From: Rubrobacter_A sp965214435
GTDB taxonomy: Bacteria; Actinomycetota; Rubrobacteria; Rubrobacterales; Rubrobacteraceae
DNA length: 64,000 bases
Assembly: GCA_965214435.1 (NCBI GenBank)
Contig: OZ243960.1
Coordinates: forward strand, 434,001 to 498,000
Direction of reading: 5' to 3'
Shown here: positions 1-8,384 of the stretch, one piece after another
Layout: each line of letters opens with the position of its first letter
How positions within the stretch are numbered: the stretch's first letter is position 1
Notes under the pieces: model-generated
Seen by the model: only the letters and a program-made list of their open reading frames with translations
What the model was told of the DNA's origin: nothing
Databases searched by the model: none
Program-made: the position numbers and the translations under genes

Positions 1-28
1 GATGAGGGATTGAATTTAAGGCTCTGCT

Positions 29-679
29 ATGGACACTGACATTCACCAACTCAAGTCGTTTTGTGAGCGATGGCTGAGAAAAGCAAACTACCGGCCTTCT
101 TACACAAAGGTAAGAATTGCGTCGAGAACAGCTACTGCCGGAGGTACGCAGAACAGCCCTCTACACAACTTGAACAGGTCTTTTGATAGGTTCATAAGTT
201 TGTATGTGGTTTTCAACCGTGTCTACACTGAAGTGGGCAAAGTGATGGTTAGCAGAGGGCAAGCTCGGCGACCAAGAGAAAAATACGCACCGCTGCCAGA
301 CAAGAAGTCAGCTACGATATATGTAGTTAATTACTACGGTGAAGCCAGACTAAGGAATAAAATTCAGAATAGCGAACTCTGCAGAAACGCTGTAGATGAA
401 CTAGCTCGTCTTATTCAAGAGCATCACTTTTATCTTCACGAAAATTACGAGACTGGTATGCCCGATATAGACAGGGATGAAGAGCTTGCCTTGCAAGCTG
501 CAAATTATGAGCCGAGAGCAATTCTACAACTGATATACCAAGCACGGTGCAACTTATTTCATGGAGCCAAAGCGTTTGAGGAACGCCAGCGAGTATTGCT
601 CGACAACATGAGCATCATATTAAAGTTTGTAACTTCGGAGGTTTTGGGTGTCCTTATACAAGATTTGAAAGAATATTAA
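29..679 (+). CDS. HEPN-domain-like protein of unknown function
   Basis: A 216-residue protein starting at ATG 29 behind a weak AAGG. I do not recognise a named family for the whole protein. Near the C-terminus it reads YQARCNLFHGAK, which contains the R-x4-H motif (R-CNLF-H) of HEPN domains, in the usual place on a helix followed by a Leu/Ile-rich final helix. HEPN proteins are often metal-independent RNases or the toxic half of defence and toxin-antitoxin systems. The N-terminal half is basic and shows no motif I know. The gene is clearly AT-richer than the restriction-modification genes downstream, which suggests transfer. Another HEPN-like gene follows after 48 bases on the same strand, so the two may be co-transcribed. 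The HEPN call rests on the motif only; RNase activity is inferred. Confidence 0.6.
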   Translation: MDTDIHQLKSFCERWLRKANYRPSYTKVRIASRTATAGGTQNSPLHNLNRSFDRFISLYVVFNRVYTEVGKVMVSRGQARRPREKYAPLPDKKSATIYVVNYYGEARLRNKIQNSELCRNAVDELARLIQEHHFYLHENYETGMPDIDRDEELALQAANYEPRAILQLIYQARCNLFHGAKAFEERQRVLLDNMSIILKFVTSEVLGVLIQDLKEY

Positions 680-727
680 GAAGATGATTTTGCCTTGATT
701 GATGACGAGATGAAAGAGTAAATCTAC

Positions 728-1624
728 ATGCCTAGACCTAAAGGTGCACCTAATATTGTGCGCTTTAAAGATCGCAACTGCATAGAAACCAGTACTAACG
801 AGGAAATTAAGCATCTTGCCAATTTAGATCCCAGCCCACTCAAGCAGTTTAAAGATCTACTCGGTCACCAAGAGAATTTCCTAAACTGGGTAGACGATAG
901 ACACCAAAAACTTCAAGAAGCGAATAAAACTCTATCTGAGTTGGAAGGAGGACGAAAAAGAGGACCAAAAGACGCTGTCTACAGGAAGTACAGATGGTAC
1001 GCTGAACATCTCACTCTTCTTGAAGCGATCAACAGTTTCGAGGTTTTTTACAAGCAAACTTTAATCGTGCTTGCTTCTGCCTTAAGGGAATTTATTCCCC
1101 CAGGAAACATCAAAGGCTCAGTCGATGGAAGGGTACTCTGGTCTACGACTGAAGACGTAAATGTTGCATCGTTGTTGCTCGAACACAGGCTTTTTCACGA
1201 TTTAGATGAAGTAGACAAGGCAACACAAATGCTCATCAACGCTCGCCGATACAATGTAAGCAACCCGAAATCACCACTCAAAGAAACTATCAAAGCGATT
1301 CAAGCCATCTTTCAGATCCGACACACACTATCCCACAATGGCGGCTTGGTAACCGGGAGCGACAGCACTAAATTAAAAGTATACGGGTACGATGCTCCTG
1401 TCGAAGAAGTAATAGACCCTACTAAAGAACACTTGGGCAAATCTGTAGTTGGGCTTCTTAAAGAAGAGGCAACTGATTTCACGGACTGGCTCAGGAAAAA
1501 CACAATCAATTATTTGCAAGAGGTAGCAGAACGTAATCTGCTAATCCCACTGTCCAGAAGAGATACATTATCAACCCAATTGGGTGGAGGTAAGGAATGG
1601 GATGCAGTCCCGTGGACTGAATAA
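728..1624 (+). CDS. HEPN-domain-like protein, second of an adjacent pair
   Basis: A 298-residue protein starting at ATG 728. The only recognisable feature is FQIRHTLSHNGG near residue 200, again an R-x4-H (R-HTLS-H) motif in a helical setting, as in HEPN domains. The rest is predicted to be mainly helical and charged, with a basic segment (GGRKRGPKD) near residue 75. It has the same AT-richer composition as the gene before it. The restriction-modification methylase begins 6 bases after its stop, with an abrupt return to high GC. The two HEPN-like genes look like one imported unit inserted beside a restriction system. Whether they act together, as toxin and antitoxin or as a two-subunit nuclease, cannot be told from sequence. 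A non-catalytic HEPN scaffold is equally possible. Confidence 0.55.
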   Translation: MPRPKGAPNIVRFKDRNCIETSTNEEIKHLANLDPSPLKQFKDLLGHQENFLNWVDDRHQKLQEANKTLSELEGGRKRGPKDAVYRKYRWYAEHLTLLEAINSFEVFYKQTLIVLASALREFIPPGNIKGSVDGRVLWSTTEDVNVASLLLEHRLFHDLDEVDKATQMLINARRYNVSNPKSPLKETIKAIQAIFQIRHTLSHNGGLVTGSDSTKLKVYGYDAPVEEVIDPTKEHLGKSVVGLLKEEATDFTDWLRKNTINYLQEVAERNLLIPLSRRDTLSTQLGGGKEWDAVPWTE

Positions 1625-1630
1625 GCTCTG

Positions 1631-3352
1631 GTGGGCAAAATGACCCAGCAAGAGCCCTTACCAATGTTCGACTTCTCCGACGCCGTGGGTAGCTACGCTC
1701 GCGGTGAAGCCGGGGCACGGGGTGCAATCTTCACCCGGCGCGAAGTGGTCGAGTTCATCCTGGACTTGGCAGGGTACACGGTGGACCGTCCCCTGCATCA
1801 ACTCCGGCTCCTGGAACCATCGTTCGGGGATGGGGACTTGCTCTTGCCCGTCGTGGAGAGGCTTCTGGCGGCATATGAAGCTCACGCTCCGGGACGCTCC
1901 GACCCGGTCGAAGACCTCTCCGGGGCGATCCGGGCCGTCGAGGTACATAGCGACAGCATCGAGGGCACCTGTACCCGGCTCCTCGGCCTACTCCGAGAAC
2001 ACGGGATCGACGAAGAAGCCGCTAATGAGATTCTCGGAGCCTGGATCGTCGAGGGAGACTTCCTGCTCGTGGAGTTGCCGTGGTCGTTCACCCACGCCGT
2101 CGGGAACCCGCCCTACGTGCGCCAAGAGCTAATACCGGACGGCCTCATGGCCGAGTACCGGGCACGGTACAGCACCATCTACGACCGGGCGGACCTGTAC
2201 ATCCCGTTCTTTGAGCGATGCCTGTCTTACCTGGAGCCGGGCGGGACCCTGGGCTTTATCTGCGCGGACCGCTGGATGAAAAACAGGTATGGGGGTCCGC
2301 TGCGGGCTATGGTGGCGAACCACTATCACCTGGCGGCTTACGTGGACATGGTGGACACGCCCGCCTTCCGTTCCGAGGTCATCACGTATCCGGCCATCAC
2401 CGTGATCCGGCGCGAAAAGCCTGGACCCACCAGGGTTGCCCGCCAGCCTCGGATAGAGAGCTATTCCCTCGCGAAGCTCGCGCGGGCCATGCGTGCGGAT
2501 AGCGTCCCCGAAGATAGTGGCGTGCTGGAGGTTTCGGGGGTTGTTCAGGGTCGCGAGCCCTGGATACTGGGGTCTTTCGACCAGTTGAAGGTCGCGCGCC
2601 GCCTGGAGGCGGAGTTCCCAACGCTGGAAGAGGCGGGTTGCAGGGTCGGGATCGGAGTCGCCACGGGGGCGGACCGGGTGTACATCGGGCCTTACGACGG
2701 CCTGGATGTTGAGCCGGACCGCAAGCTACCGCTGGCGACGACCAGGGACATCGAGAAGGGGACCGTGGAGTGGCGGAGGCTCGGCGTAATCAACCCGTTC
2801 CACAATGATGGTTCGCTCGTGGACCTCGCAGACTACCCGAAACTCGCGCGCTATCTGGAGCGGCACGAAGAGAAGATCCGGGCTCGCAACTGCGCCAAGA
2901 AGAACCCGGAGAGCTGGTACCGGACCATAGATCGCATCCACCCGGACCTCACGACGCAGCCTAAGCTCCTGATCCCGGACATCAAAGGCGAGCCGCACAT
3001 CGTCTACGAGGACGGCCAACTTTACCCGCACCACAACCTGTACTTCATCACATCCTCGGAGTGGGATCTGAAAGCCCTGCGGGCGGTGCTCCGGTCGGGC
3101 ATCGCGAAGCTGTTCGTCTCCATCTACTCGACCCAAATGCGCGGCGGCTACCTGCGCTTCCAGGCTCAGTACCTGCGCCGCATCCGGCTCCCCCGCTGGT
3201 CCGAAGTCCCGGAAAATGTCCGCAGAGCACTTACAGCCGCCACCGAGTCTGAGGACACCGAGGCGTGCAATAAAGCTGTAGTCACCCTGTACCAACTTAC
3301 CCCGGAAGACGCAGCCGCGATGGGTCTCAACGGCGAACAGGGGCGTCGATGA
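1631..3352 (+). CDS. Type II N6-adenine DNA methyltransferase (PaeR7I/XhoI-type system)
   Basis: A 573-residue methyltransferase. It would transfer a methyl group from S-adenosylmethionine to adenine in DNA to protect host sites from the nuclease encoded next. Visible motifs are the SAM-binding segment LLEPSFGDGDLLLPV near residue 60 and the catalytic NPPY (GNPPYVRQ) near residue 160. The order, SAM motif then NPPY, fits the gamma-type adenine methylases paired with such nucleases. A C-terminal target-recognition region follows. The start is GTG 1631; ATG 1640 is an alternative three codons in. The stop overlaps the nuclease start by 4 bases (ATGA), so the two are translationally coupled. The specificity CTCGAG is inferred from the partner nuclease, not from this sequence. 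Confidence 0.9.
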   Translation: MGKMTQQEPLPMFDFSDAVGSYARGEAGARGAIFTRREVVEFILDLAGYTVDRPLHQLRLLEPSFGDGDLLLPVVERLLAAYEAHAPGRSDPVEDLSGAIRAVEVHSDSIEGTCTRLLGLLREHGIDEEAANEILGAWIVEGDFLLVELPWSFTHAVGNPPYVRQELIPDGLMAEYRARYSTIYDRADLYIPFFERCLSYLEPGGTLGFICADRWMKNRYGGPLRAMVANHYHLAAYVDMVDTPAFRSEVITYPAITVIRREKPGPTRVARQPRIESYSLAKLARAMRADSVPEDSGVLEVSGVVQGREPWILGSFDQLKVARRLEAEFPTLEEAGCRVGIGVATGADRVYIGPYDGLDVEPDRKLPLATTRDIEKGTVEWRRLGVINPFHNDGSLVDLADYPKLARYLERHEEKIRARNCAKKNPESWYRTIDRIHPDLTTQPKLLIPDIKGEPHIVYEDGQLYPHHNLYFITSSEWDLKALRAVLRSGIAKLFVSIYSTQMRGGYLRFQAQYLRRIRLPRWSEVPENVRRALTAATESEDTEACNKAVVTLYQLTPEDAAAMGLNGEQGRR

Positions 3353-4089
3353 GCATAGATCTGGCCGATTACGAGAACAAAGCTCGCGAAGCAGTAAAGG
3401 CGTTTTGGGGAAACCGCGAAGCCGCCCGCCAGAAGCAGGTCGAGAGCGGAAAAGCGGATCAGGGCGAGCGAGCCAGCGTCACCGCCGGAAAGAACATGGA
3501 CGGCTTCCTGGCGTTGGCGAAAGATGTCGTGCGTCTCAACGGCCTGGACGAAGCCGAAATATGCCTGCAACGCCGGGTACTCGCACTCCCCGGATATTTT
3601 CGCCCCACGAAGCTATGGGACATGCTAGTCCTCAACGACGGCAGGCTCGTCGCGGCCCTCGAGTTCAAGAGCCAGGTAGGTCCGTCGTTCGGCAACAACT
3701 TCAACAACCGAACGGAAGAAGCCATCGGGACCGCGGTTGATTTGTGGACGGCCTATAGGGAAGCAGCTTTCGGACAGACACCTCGTCCGTTCTTAGGCTG
3801 GCTGGTATTGGTCGAAGACTGCGAGAAGTCCCGCTCTCCCGTCCGGGATAGTTCTCCTCATTTCCCGGTGTTCGATGAGTACCGTGGTGCATCCTACGCT
3901 GATCGGTACAACCTACTCTGCCAAAAGCTAGTTCGGGAACAGCTATACACGGCCGCCACCGTACTGCTATCGCCACGCGCTTCCGTAGACGATGGCGCTT
4001 ACTCCGAGCTATCGGAAATGACCAGCTTGAAGACCTTTATCACGAGCCTCGCCGGACACGCGGCGGCAGAGGCGGCGAGAACCGCGTAG
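3349..4089 (+). CDS. Type II restriction endonuclease, PaeR7I/XhoI family
   Basis: A 246-residue nuclease resembling the PaeR7I/XhoI family throughout its length. Recognisable blocks include DQGER...TAGKNMDGF, LPGYFRPTKLWDMLV and KSQVGPSFGNNFNNRTEEA. Family members cleave the palindrome CTCGAG. A PD-(D/E)xK active site is visible as Asp near residue 91 and EFK at 105-107 (ALEFKSQVG). Length is normal for the family and no frameshift is seen, so the system should be active. The start ATG overlaps the methylase stop. One CTCGAG lies inside this gene at 3658-3663, overlapping the codons of the catalytic EFK. Prediction: DNA of this strain is methylated at CTCGAG and resists XhoI. Confidence 0.92.
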   Translation: MSIDLADYENKAREAVKAFWGNREAARQKQVESGKADQGERASVTAGKNMDGFLALAKDVVRLNGLDEAEICLQRRVLALPGYFRPTKLWDMLVLNDGRLVAALEFKSQVGPSFGNNFNNRTEEAIGTAVDLWTAYREAAFGQTPRPFLGWLVLVEDCEKSRSPVRDSSPHFPVFDEYRGASYADRYNLLCQKLVREQLYTAATVLLSPRASVDDGAYSELSEMTSLKTFITSLAGHAAAEAARTA

Positions 4090-4118
4090 CTCAGTATTCA
4101 AAGAAAAGGAGACGAGCA

Positions 4119-4505
4119 ATGCACCGGAGCAGGTTGGGAGCGATCATTATCGACTGCCAGACGGATGATCTCAGTGAGGCGGCGAAGTTCTGGGGCCAAG
4201 CGTTAGGATACTCCATCCGGGAAACGGACGATGAAAATTACGTAGAACTCGAAACTGAGCCGAACGATCTGCAGGTCGAGGTTCAGAAGGTAGATCACCC
4301 GAGCCGGGTTCACATTGACATCGAATCGGACGATATCGAGGCGGAGGTGCGACGGCTAGAGAAGCTAGGCGCGAAGCGGCTAGAGCAGGTGAAAAGTTGG
4401 TGGGTGATGGAGGCACCCACCGGCCAGCGGTTCTGCGTGATCGAACCTCAAAGGTCCGAGTTCGCCACCGAGGCGGACGTGTGGGAAGATTCAGGTGAGC
4501 GTTAG
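4119..4505 (+). CDS. VOC-family (glyoxalase-like) protein
   Basis: A 128-residue single vicinal-oxygen-chelate domain. The pattern is typical of the glyoxalase-like subgroup: N-terminal IDCQTDDLSEAAKFWGQALG, then VHIDIESDDIEAEVRRLEKLGA, then PTGQRFCVIEP. Family members bind metals or small electrophiles such as glyoxals, antibiotics or fosfomycin; the substrate here cannot be told. It starts at ATG 4119 behind AAGGAGACG, a good ribosome-binding site, 29 bases after the restriction nuclease. It shares the strand with the restriction genes and may be transcribed with them, but it has no obvious role in restriction. The end overlaps a small downstream ORF by 11 bases. Confidence 0.85.
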   Translation: MHRSRLGAIIIDCQTDDLSEAAKFWGQALGYSIRETDDENYVELETEPNDLQVEVQKVDHPSRVHIDIESDDIEAEVRRLEKLGAKRLEQVKSWWVMEAPTGQRFCVIEPQRSEFATEADVWEDSGER

Positions 4506-4665
4506 CGTAACCAGAAAGTACCTATTTATAAGCAGGAACAATACCGTACACCTTACCGAGATGCTGGATTCTCTCAATGGTAAAGGATTATATTCCTGGC
4601 TAGAGTTCGACGACGAATTGACGAGGTTGCGCTCGTGCTACACAGAGCTATACGGGAGGAGCTAG
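4495..4665 (+). CDS. Small ORF (56 aa) between VOC and HerA-like genes, unknown
   Basis: A GTG-initiated frame of 56 codons. It overlaps the 3' end of the VOC gene by 11 bases and ends with TAG directly against the ATG of the HerA-like gene, with no gap. The peptide reads as a normal protein (MSVSVTRKYLFISRNN..., then ...SWLEFDDELTRLRSCY) and fills a gap that would otherwise be 160 bases. The overlap at the front and abutment at the back suggest translational coupling. The start has a weak GGAAG upstream. It is AT-richer than its neighbours. No family is recognised. It could be a short regulator or simply an untranslated open frame. Confidence 0.45.
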   Translation: MSVSVTRKYLFISRNNTVHLTEMLDSLNGKGLYSWLEFDDELTRLRSCYTELYGRS

Positions 4666-6714
4666 ATGCTGCACGAGAACTTCTGTGATACCAACGCCGG
4701 TCCGATAGGCCGGGTCGTGACCAGCGAGGAGTACCCGGCCACCGCCCACGAGTTCTACTTCTGGACCGCCGAGACCGGAGCCGCCCAGAACCTGGACATC
4801 GGCCACATAGTCGCCGCCGAAGCCGAAGATGCGACCGCCATAGCCGTCCTCGACGACCCGCGCCGGTACTCGGACCTGCAAAGCTTTCTGGACGATTTCT
4901 ACGCCTTTGACGGCGACCCGGAGCTTGAAGCGCTTTCAGAGCGGGTGGAGATACTGGTCTTCCGCGCCCGGGTCCTCGCCACCCGCCACCGCGAAGCGCG
5001 TAAAAAGAGCAAGCGCCCGGTACAGACCGGCCCGGTCTACTACGCCACCTCCGACGCCATCGAGTTCGCCCTCGGCTCCGAAGATTTCTCCGGTACCCCG
5101 ATACCGATGCTCCTGCACGAGAACGGCAACGAGCGGGATGGTAGTCCGCAGCGTACCCCGCTCTACGCCGACGCCGACTACCTCCTCGGCCCCGAGGCCG
5201 GGCACCTGAACATAACCGGCATGAGCGGGCTCTCTACCAAGACCAGCCACGCCCTGTTCACCATCTCAAGCGTCTTCCAGAACTCCGGCGATCAGAAAGT
5301 TGCGGCCCTCATGTTCAACGTGAAAGGCTCCGACCTCCTGTTCCTCGACAAGCCGGTGGAGGTGGACCCGGAAGAGGACCCGGATCTCGCCGGGCGCTAC
5401 GAAAAAGCCGGTCAGCGCGGGCTGTCGCCGGAGGAAAAGGAGATGTACGAGGCGCTGGGATTGGAGACAAAGCCGTTTGAGAACCTCCGGATCTTCGCGC
5501 CGCTGCGGACCGGTATGGACCCGGACGGACGGACCGTTTACCCGGCGGAGCTTACGGCCGGGCACCTGAACACCCTGCGCAACGCCCGCGGCGAGAGTCA
5601 CCACGTCCACCCCATCGTGTGGGACCTCGGCGACGTGCTGCCCCACGCCGGGCGCATCTTCGAGCACTCCGACTACGACGACAAGTTCCGGGGTTTCGTC
5701 GAGACGCTGCGGGCCGACAGGGTCGAGACCCAGAACGAGTTCCACGGCGTAATGCGCGAAATACAGGACTACTTCGAGGACGAGGACAGCAAACAGACCT
5801 GGCGCGGCCACAACCGCATGACCATAAACAAGGTCTGGAACCGCTTTAATGGCCTGCCGTCCAAGTGCGGCGGCCTCCTGGTGCGGGGTAAAGTGGACTA
5901 CGCCGACTCCCCGAACGTCGAGGACGCTTTCACCGACCGCGAGATGCGGGTGGTGGACATCTCAAAGCTCACCGGCGTGCCCCAAGATCTCGTGGTTACG
6001 AAGGTGATAAACAAGATCTGGGAGAAAGCCGAGCTGGGAGAACTCGGGGTGGACAAACTGGTGATCTTTGTCGACGAACTCAACAAGTATGCCCCGACCG
6101 GCTCGACCGACTCCTCGCTCAAGGAAACCCTCGTGGACATCTCCGCCCGCGGGCGGCACCTGAGCCTCACCCTCTTCGGGGCGCAGCAGTTCCGGAGCAA
6201 GGTAAACGACGAGGTCGTCGGCAACGCCGCGACCAGCCTCTACGGGCGGATAGGCGACGAGGAGTTAACCAACTCCAGCTACCGCTCGTTCTCGGCCACG
6301 ACCCGCGAAGAGCTTCTACAGCTAGAGAAAGGACGCCTGCTGTTGCGCCACGCCCACTACGCGGTGCCGGTCTTCGGGCGTTTCCCGCGGCCGCCGGTCC
6401 TCATGGGCAAGCAGGGCACGGACATCTTCGGCAGCCAGAACGTGGATACCGCAACCGAAGTGCAGAACGTCATGCGGCATCTGATGCGCAAGCCGCCCGG
6501 GATCCAGACCGTAAGGTCCGACATAGAGGACGTCCCGGTAGACCGCATCCACGAAGCCCTCGACCGGGTGAATGCCTTCGCTAAAAACGGCAGCGGCCCG
6601 AAAGACCCGTACGAGACCTTTAAGCGCAACCTCGCCAAAAAACGCGCCGCCCGCTGGAACGCCGACGACGACCTCGACTTTCTCGCCAGCATAGAACGCA
6701 TGAACGGGGAGTAA
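4666..6714 (+). CDS. HerA-like ATPase / DNA translocase
   Basis: A 682-residue ATPase of the HerA/FtsK superfamily (DUF87-like). HerA proteins form hexamers that pump DNA in end resection or in defence complexes. The nucleotide site near residue 185 reads GMSGLSTKTS, a degenerate P-loop in which the lysine is kept but the glycine before it is replaced by Thr. Walker B is clear at about residue 465 (LVIFVDELNKYAP), and an arginine-finger-like region follows near YGRIGDEELTNSSYRS. The N-terminal 100 residues resemble a HAS-type barrel. The ribosome-binding site GGGAGGAG sits just before ATG 4666. No NurA nuclease is adjacent, but Mre11/Rad50 homologues (sbcD, sbcC) lie 2.7 kb downstream. It may serve repair or act as the motor of the defence island. 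Confidence 0.8.
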   Translation: MLHENFCDTNAGPIGRVVTSEEYPATAHEFYFWTAETGAAQNLDIGHIVAAEAEDATAIAVLDDPRRYSDLQSFLDDFYAFDGDPELEALSERVEILVFRARVLATRHREARKKSKRPVQTGPVYYATSDAIEFALGSEDFSGTPIPMLLHENGNERDGSPQRTPLYADADYLLGPEAGHLNITGMSGLSTKTSHALFTISSVFQNSGDQKVAALMFNVKGSDLLFLDKPVEVDPEEDPDLAGRYEKAGQRGLSPEEKEMYEALGLETKPFENLRIFAPLRTGMDPDGRTVYPAELTAGHLNTLRNARGESHHVHPIVWDLGDVLPHAGRIFEHSDYDDKFRGFVETLRADRVETQNEFHGVMREIQDYFEDEDSKQTWRGHNRMTINKVWNRFNGLPSKCGGLLVRGKVDYADSPNVEDAFTDREMRVVDISKLTGVPQDLVVTKVINKIWEKAELGELGVDKLVIFVDELNKYAPTGSTDSSLKETLVDISARGRHLSLTLFGAQQFRSKVNDEVVGNAATSLYGRIGDEELTNSSYRSFSATTREELLQLEKGRLLLRHAHYAVPVFGRFPRPPVLMGKQGTDIFGSQNVDTATEVQNVMRHLMRKPPGIQTVRSDIEDVPVDRIHEALDRVNAFAKNGSGPKDPYETFKRNLAKKRAARWNADDDLDFLASIERMNGE

Positions 6715-6789
6715 CCCTGTAACGGGTAACCTCCTGGACCACCCGCGGTACTACCGGGGAGTGGAAGGCATTTCCTCTGGACAAGCGTA

Positions 6790-6822
6790 AGGGGTACGGG
6801 GCTAAACGAGCCTCGTACCCCT
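6790..6822. terminator. Hairpin between convergent genes, probable bidirectional terminator
   Basis: A 14-bp stem (AGGGGTAC... pairing with ...GTACCCCT, with one G-T pair) closed by a 5-base loop lies between the HerA-like gene and the glycine-rich protein gene on the other strand. A second 7-bp hairpin (AGTAACC/GGTTACT) follows at 6830-6847. Neither is followed by a long T-run, so termination strength is uncertain, but the position between convergent genes is what a shared terminator would have. Confidence 0.6.
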
Positions 6823-6860
6823 GGGGAGTTAGTAACCTCTCGGTTACTTGTCAGTTTAGT

Positions 6861-8384
6861 TTAATGACCGATCGGCTGTGCGGCCGGGTCGTTGGCGACA
6901 GTACTCGCAAGACCGGGGTCCGTACTCTCTATAGAGGACGCTACGGAACCAGCGGCATCTTCACCAGCCTGGACCTGATTAACGGTCTGCTGGCAATTGG
7001 CCCCAGTCGCATCGACGGTTACCTCGCCAAGGTTTGACTGGACCGTCTGGTTAGAGGAGCCCGTATCAGAGTACTGGTTACCACCCGTGGCCGTGCCGGT
7101 CTGCTCTACCGTTGCAGTAGTCTGGCATTCCTGCGTTAGCTCGGCGGTCTGCGTCTGAGTAACCACCACGTTACCGCTTATAACGGTATTGTTCTGGTCT
7201 TCTCCGCTACCCGTGCCGCCAGCGTCTCCGCCGCCGTTAGCACCACCGGTTCCACCGGTGCCGCCCTCGCCGGGCTGCGCGCCGCCACCATTGCTTCCAC
7301 CGGTTCCACCAGTGCCACCGTCAGTTCCGCCGCCGGTACCACCAGTACCGCCTTCACCCGGCTGCATGCCACCGTCGGTTCCGCCGTCGGTTCCGCCGTC
7401 GGTTCCGCCACCAGTGCCACCCTCACCGGGCTGCATACCGCCACCGGTATCTCCACCAGTACCACCGCCGGTGCCTCCGCCGGTATCTCCGCCAGTACCG
7501 CCGCCAGTGCCGCCACCGGTATCTCCGCCGGTGCCTCCACCGCCGGTGTTTCCGTCGGTACCGCAGCCGGCTCCGAGTTCAGCGGGGGAGAATTCGTCGA
7601 ACTGGTTTATTGCCTGCCCGCCGGGACCGTTCGGCGGCTGCCCGGCAACGGAGCCGTTGGTGACGTAACCACCGGCGGCGTCCGACAGGGTCTTGCCCTC
7701 TGGCAGGTCGCTAAATACGGCCCTCAGGACAGCCGGGTCGTCTGTCTGGCGCACGGCCTGCGCGCCGGCATTCGTCGTATCGGGGAAGTAAAGTCTCAAA
7801 CCACCCGTGTTCTGTACCACGTCTTCCTGATCCAGGGGTTCGTCAAAGGTAAAGAATACCTGCCTCTGCTGACAGTCGATCCTTACCGATACCAGGTCCG
7901 GGTTTACAGAGGTGGTGCCCGGAGCTATGGGCGCGGACTGGTTTATGTTCGTCGGCTCGTTACCCTGAGGACCCGAGGAGACCGTAAAACTGGCTACAAA
8001 GCCGCGAGCAAAGTCCGCCGGGGTCAGGCTACCGTTAAAGAGAACGGTAATGGTGTTGTCTCCCTCGGGGTCCGTCTCCATCGAAGGTATGAAGTCCGAG
8101 CCGAAGAGGGAGTCCCCGCCGTCTACCGGTACGAGGGCGAAGCTCGTGCGGTTGCTGCCCGTCAGATAAGCCGGCTGATCGAAAGTGTAATCCACGAAAG
8201 TGCGGAAGTCACCGTTGTTGTCTACCGGTCCCGGCCGGAAGTTACCCACGGATACCAGGTCAGGCGCCACGGTCGGCCCGGTGCTCTGCGCCCGGGCCTG
8301 ACCCGGCAAGAATAACGCCACCACCAGAACGGATATAACGGCCCCTAAAAGGAACCTCCTTAGACTAGTTATCGACACCAACAC
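6861..8384 (-). CDS. Secreted glycine-rich repeat protein, unknown function
   Basis: A 507-residue exported protein. The N-terminus is a signal peptide (basic start, hydrophobic LLGAVISVLVVALFLPG, cleavage after AQA/ARAQS). Residues about 35-265 hold two related beta-rich segments, each starting with a PDLVSV motif (PDLVSVGNFRPG and PDLVSVRIDCQQ), which suggests an internal duplication. Residues about 275-390 are low-complexity Gly/Thr repeats with units such as GGTGGDT, GGTDGGTDGG and QPGEGGTGG. The C-terminal 110 residues are Thr/Gln/Val-rich with two Cys. No LPxTG or membrane anchor is seen, so release or non-covalent surface attachment is likely. It may be structural or adhesive; this is inference. 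The repeats are slippage-prone and length may vary between strains. Confidence 0.75.
   Translation of the reverse strand: MLVSITSLRRFLLGAVISVLVVALFLPGQARAQSTGPTVAPDLVSVGNFRPGPVDNNGDFRTFVDYTFDQPAYLTGSNRTSFALVPVDGGDSLFGSDFIPSMETDPEGDNTITVLFNGSLTPADFARGFVASFTVSSGPQGNEPTNINQSAPIAPGTTSVNPDLVSVRIDCQQRQVFFTFDEPLDQEDVVQNTGGLRLYFPDTTNAGAQAVRQTDDPAVLRAVFSDLPEGKTLSDAAGGYVTNGSVAGQPPNGPGGQAINQFDEFSPAELGAGCGTDGNTGGGGTGGDTGGGTGGGTGGDTGGGTGGGTGGDTGGGMQPGEGGTGGGTDGGTDGGTDGGMQPGEGGTGGTGGGTDGGTGGTGGSNGGGAQPGEGGTGGTGGANGGGDAGGTGSGEDQNNTVISGNVVVTQTQTAELTQECQTTATVEQTGTATGGNQYSDTGSSNQTVQSNLGEVTVDATGANCQQTVNQVQAGEDAAGSVASSIESTDPGLASTVANDPAAQPIGH

Noticed and set aside
7200..7560. Repeat array that might be taken for CRISPR
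   Set aside because: Units are coding Gly/Thr repeats of irregular length without unique spacers or palindromic repeats; no cas genes.
7189..7668. Proline-rich open frame on the plus strand opposite the Gly repeats
   Set aside because: It mirrors the Gly/Thr codon repeats of the minus-strand secreted protein, which has a signal peptide and promoter; the plus frame has no ribosome site.
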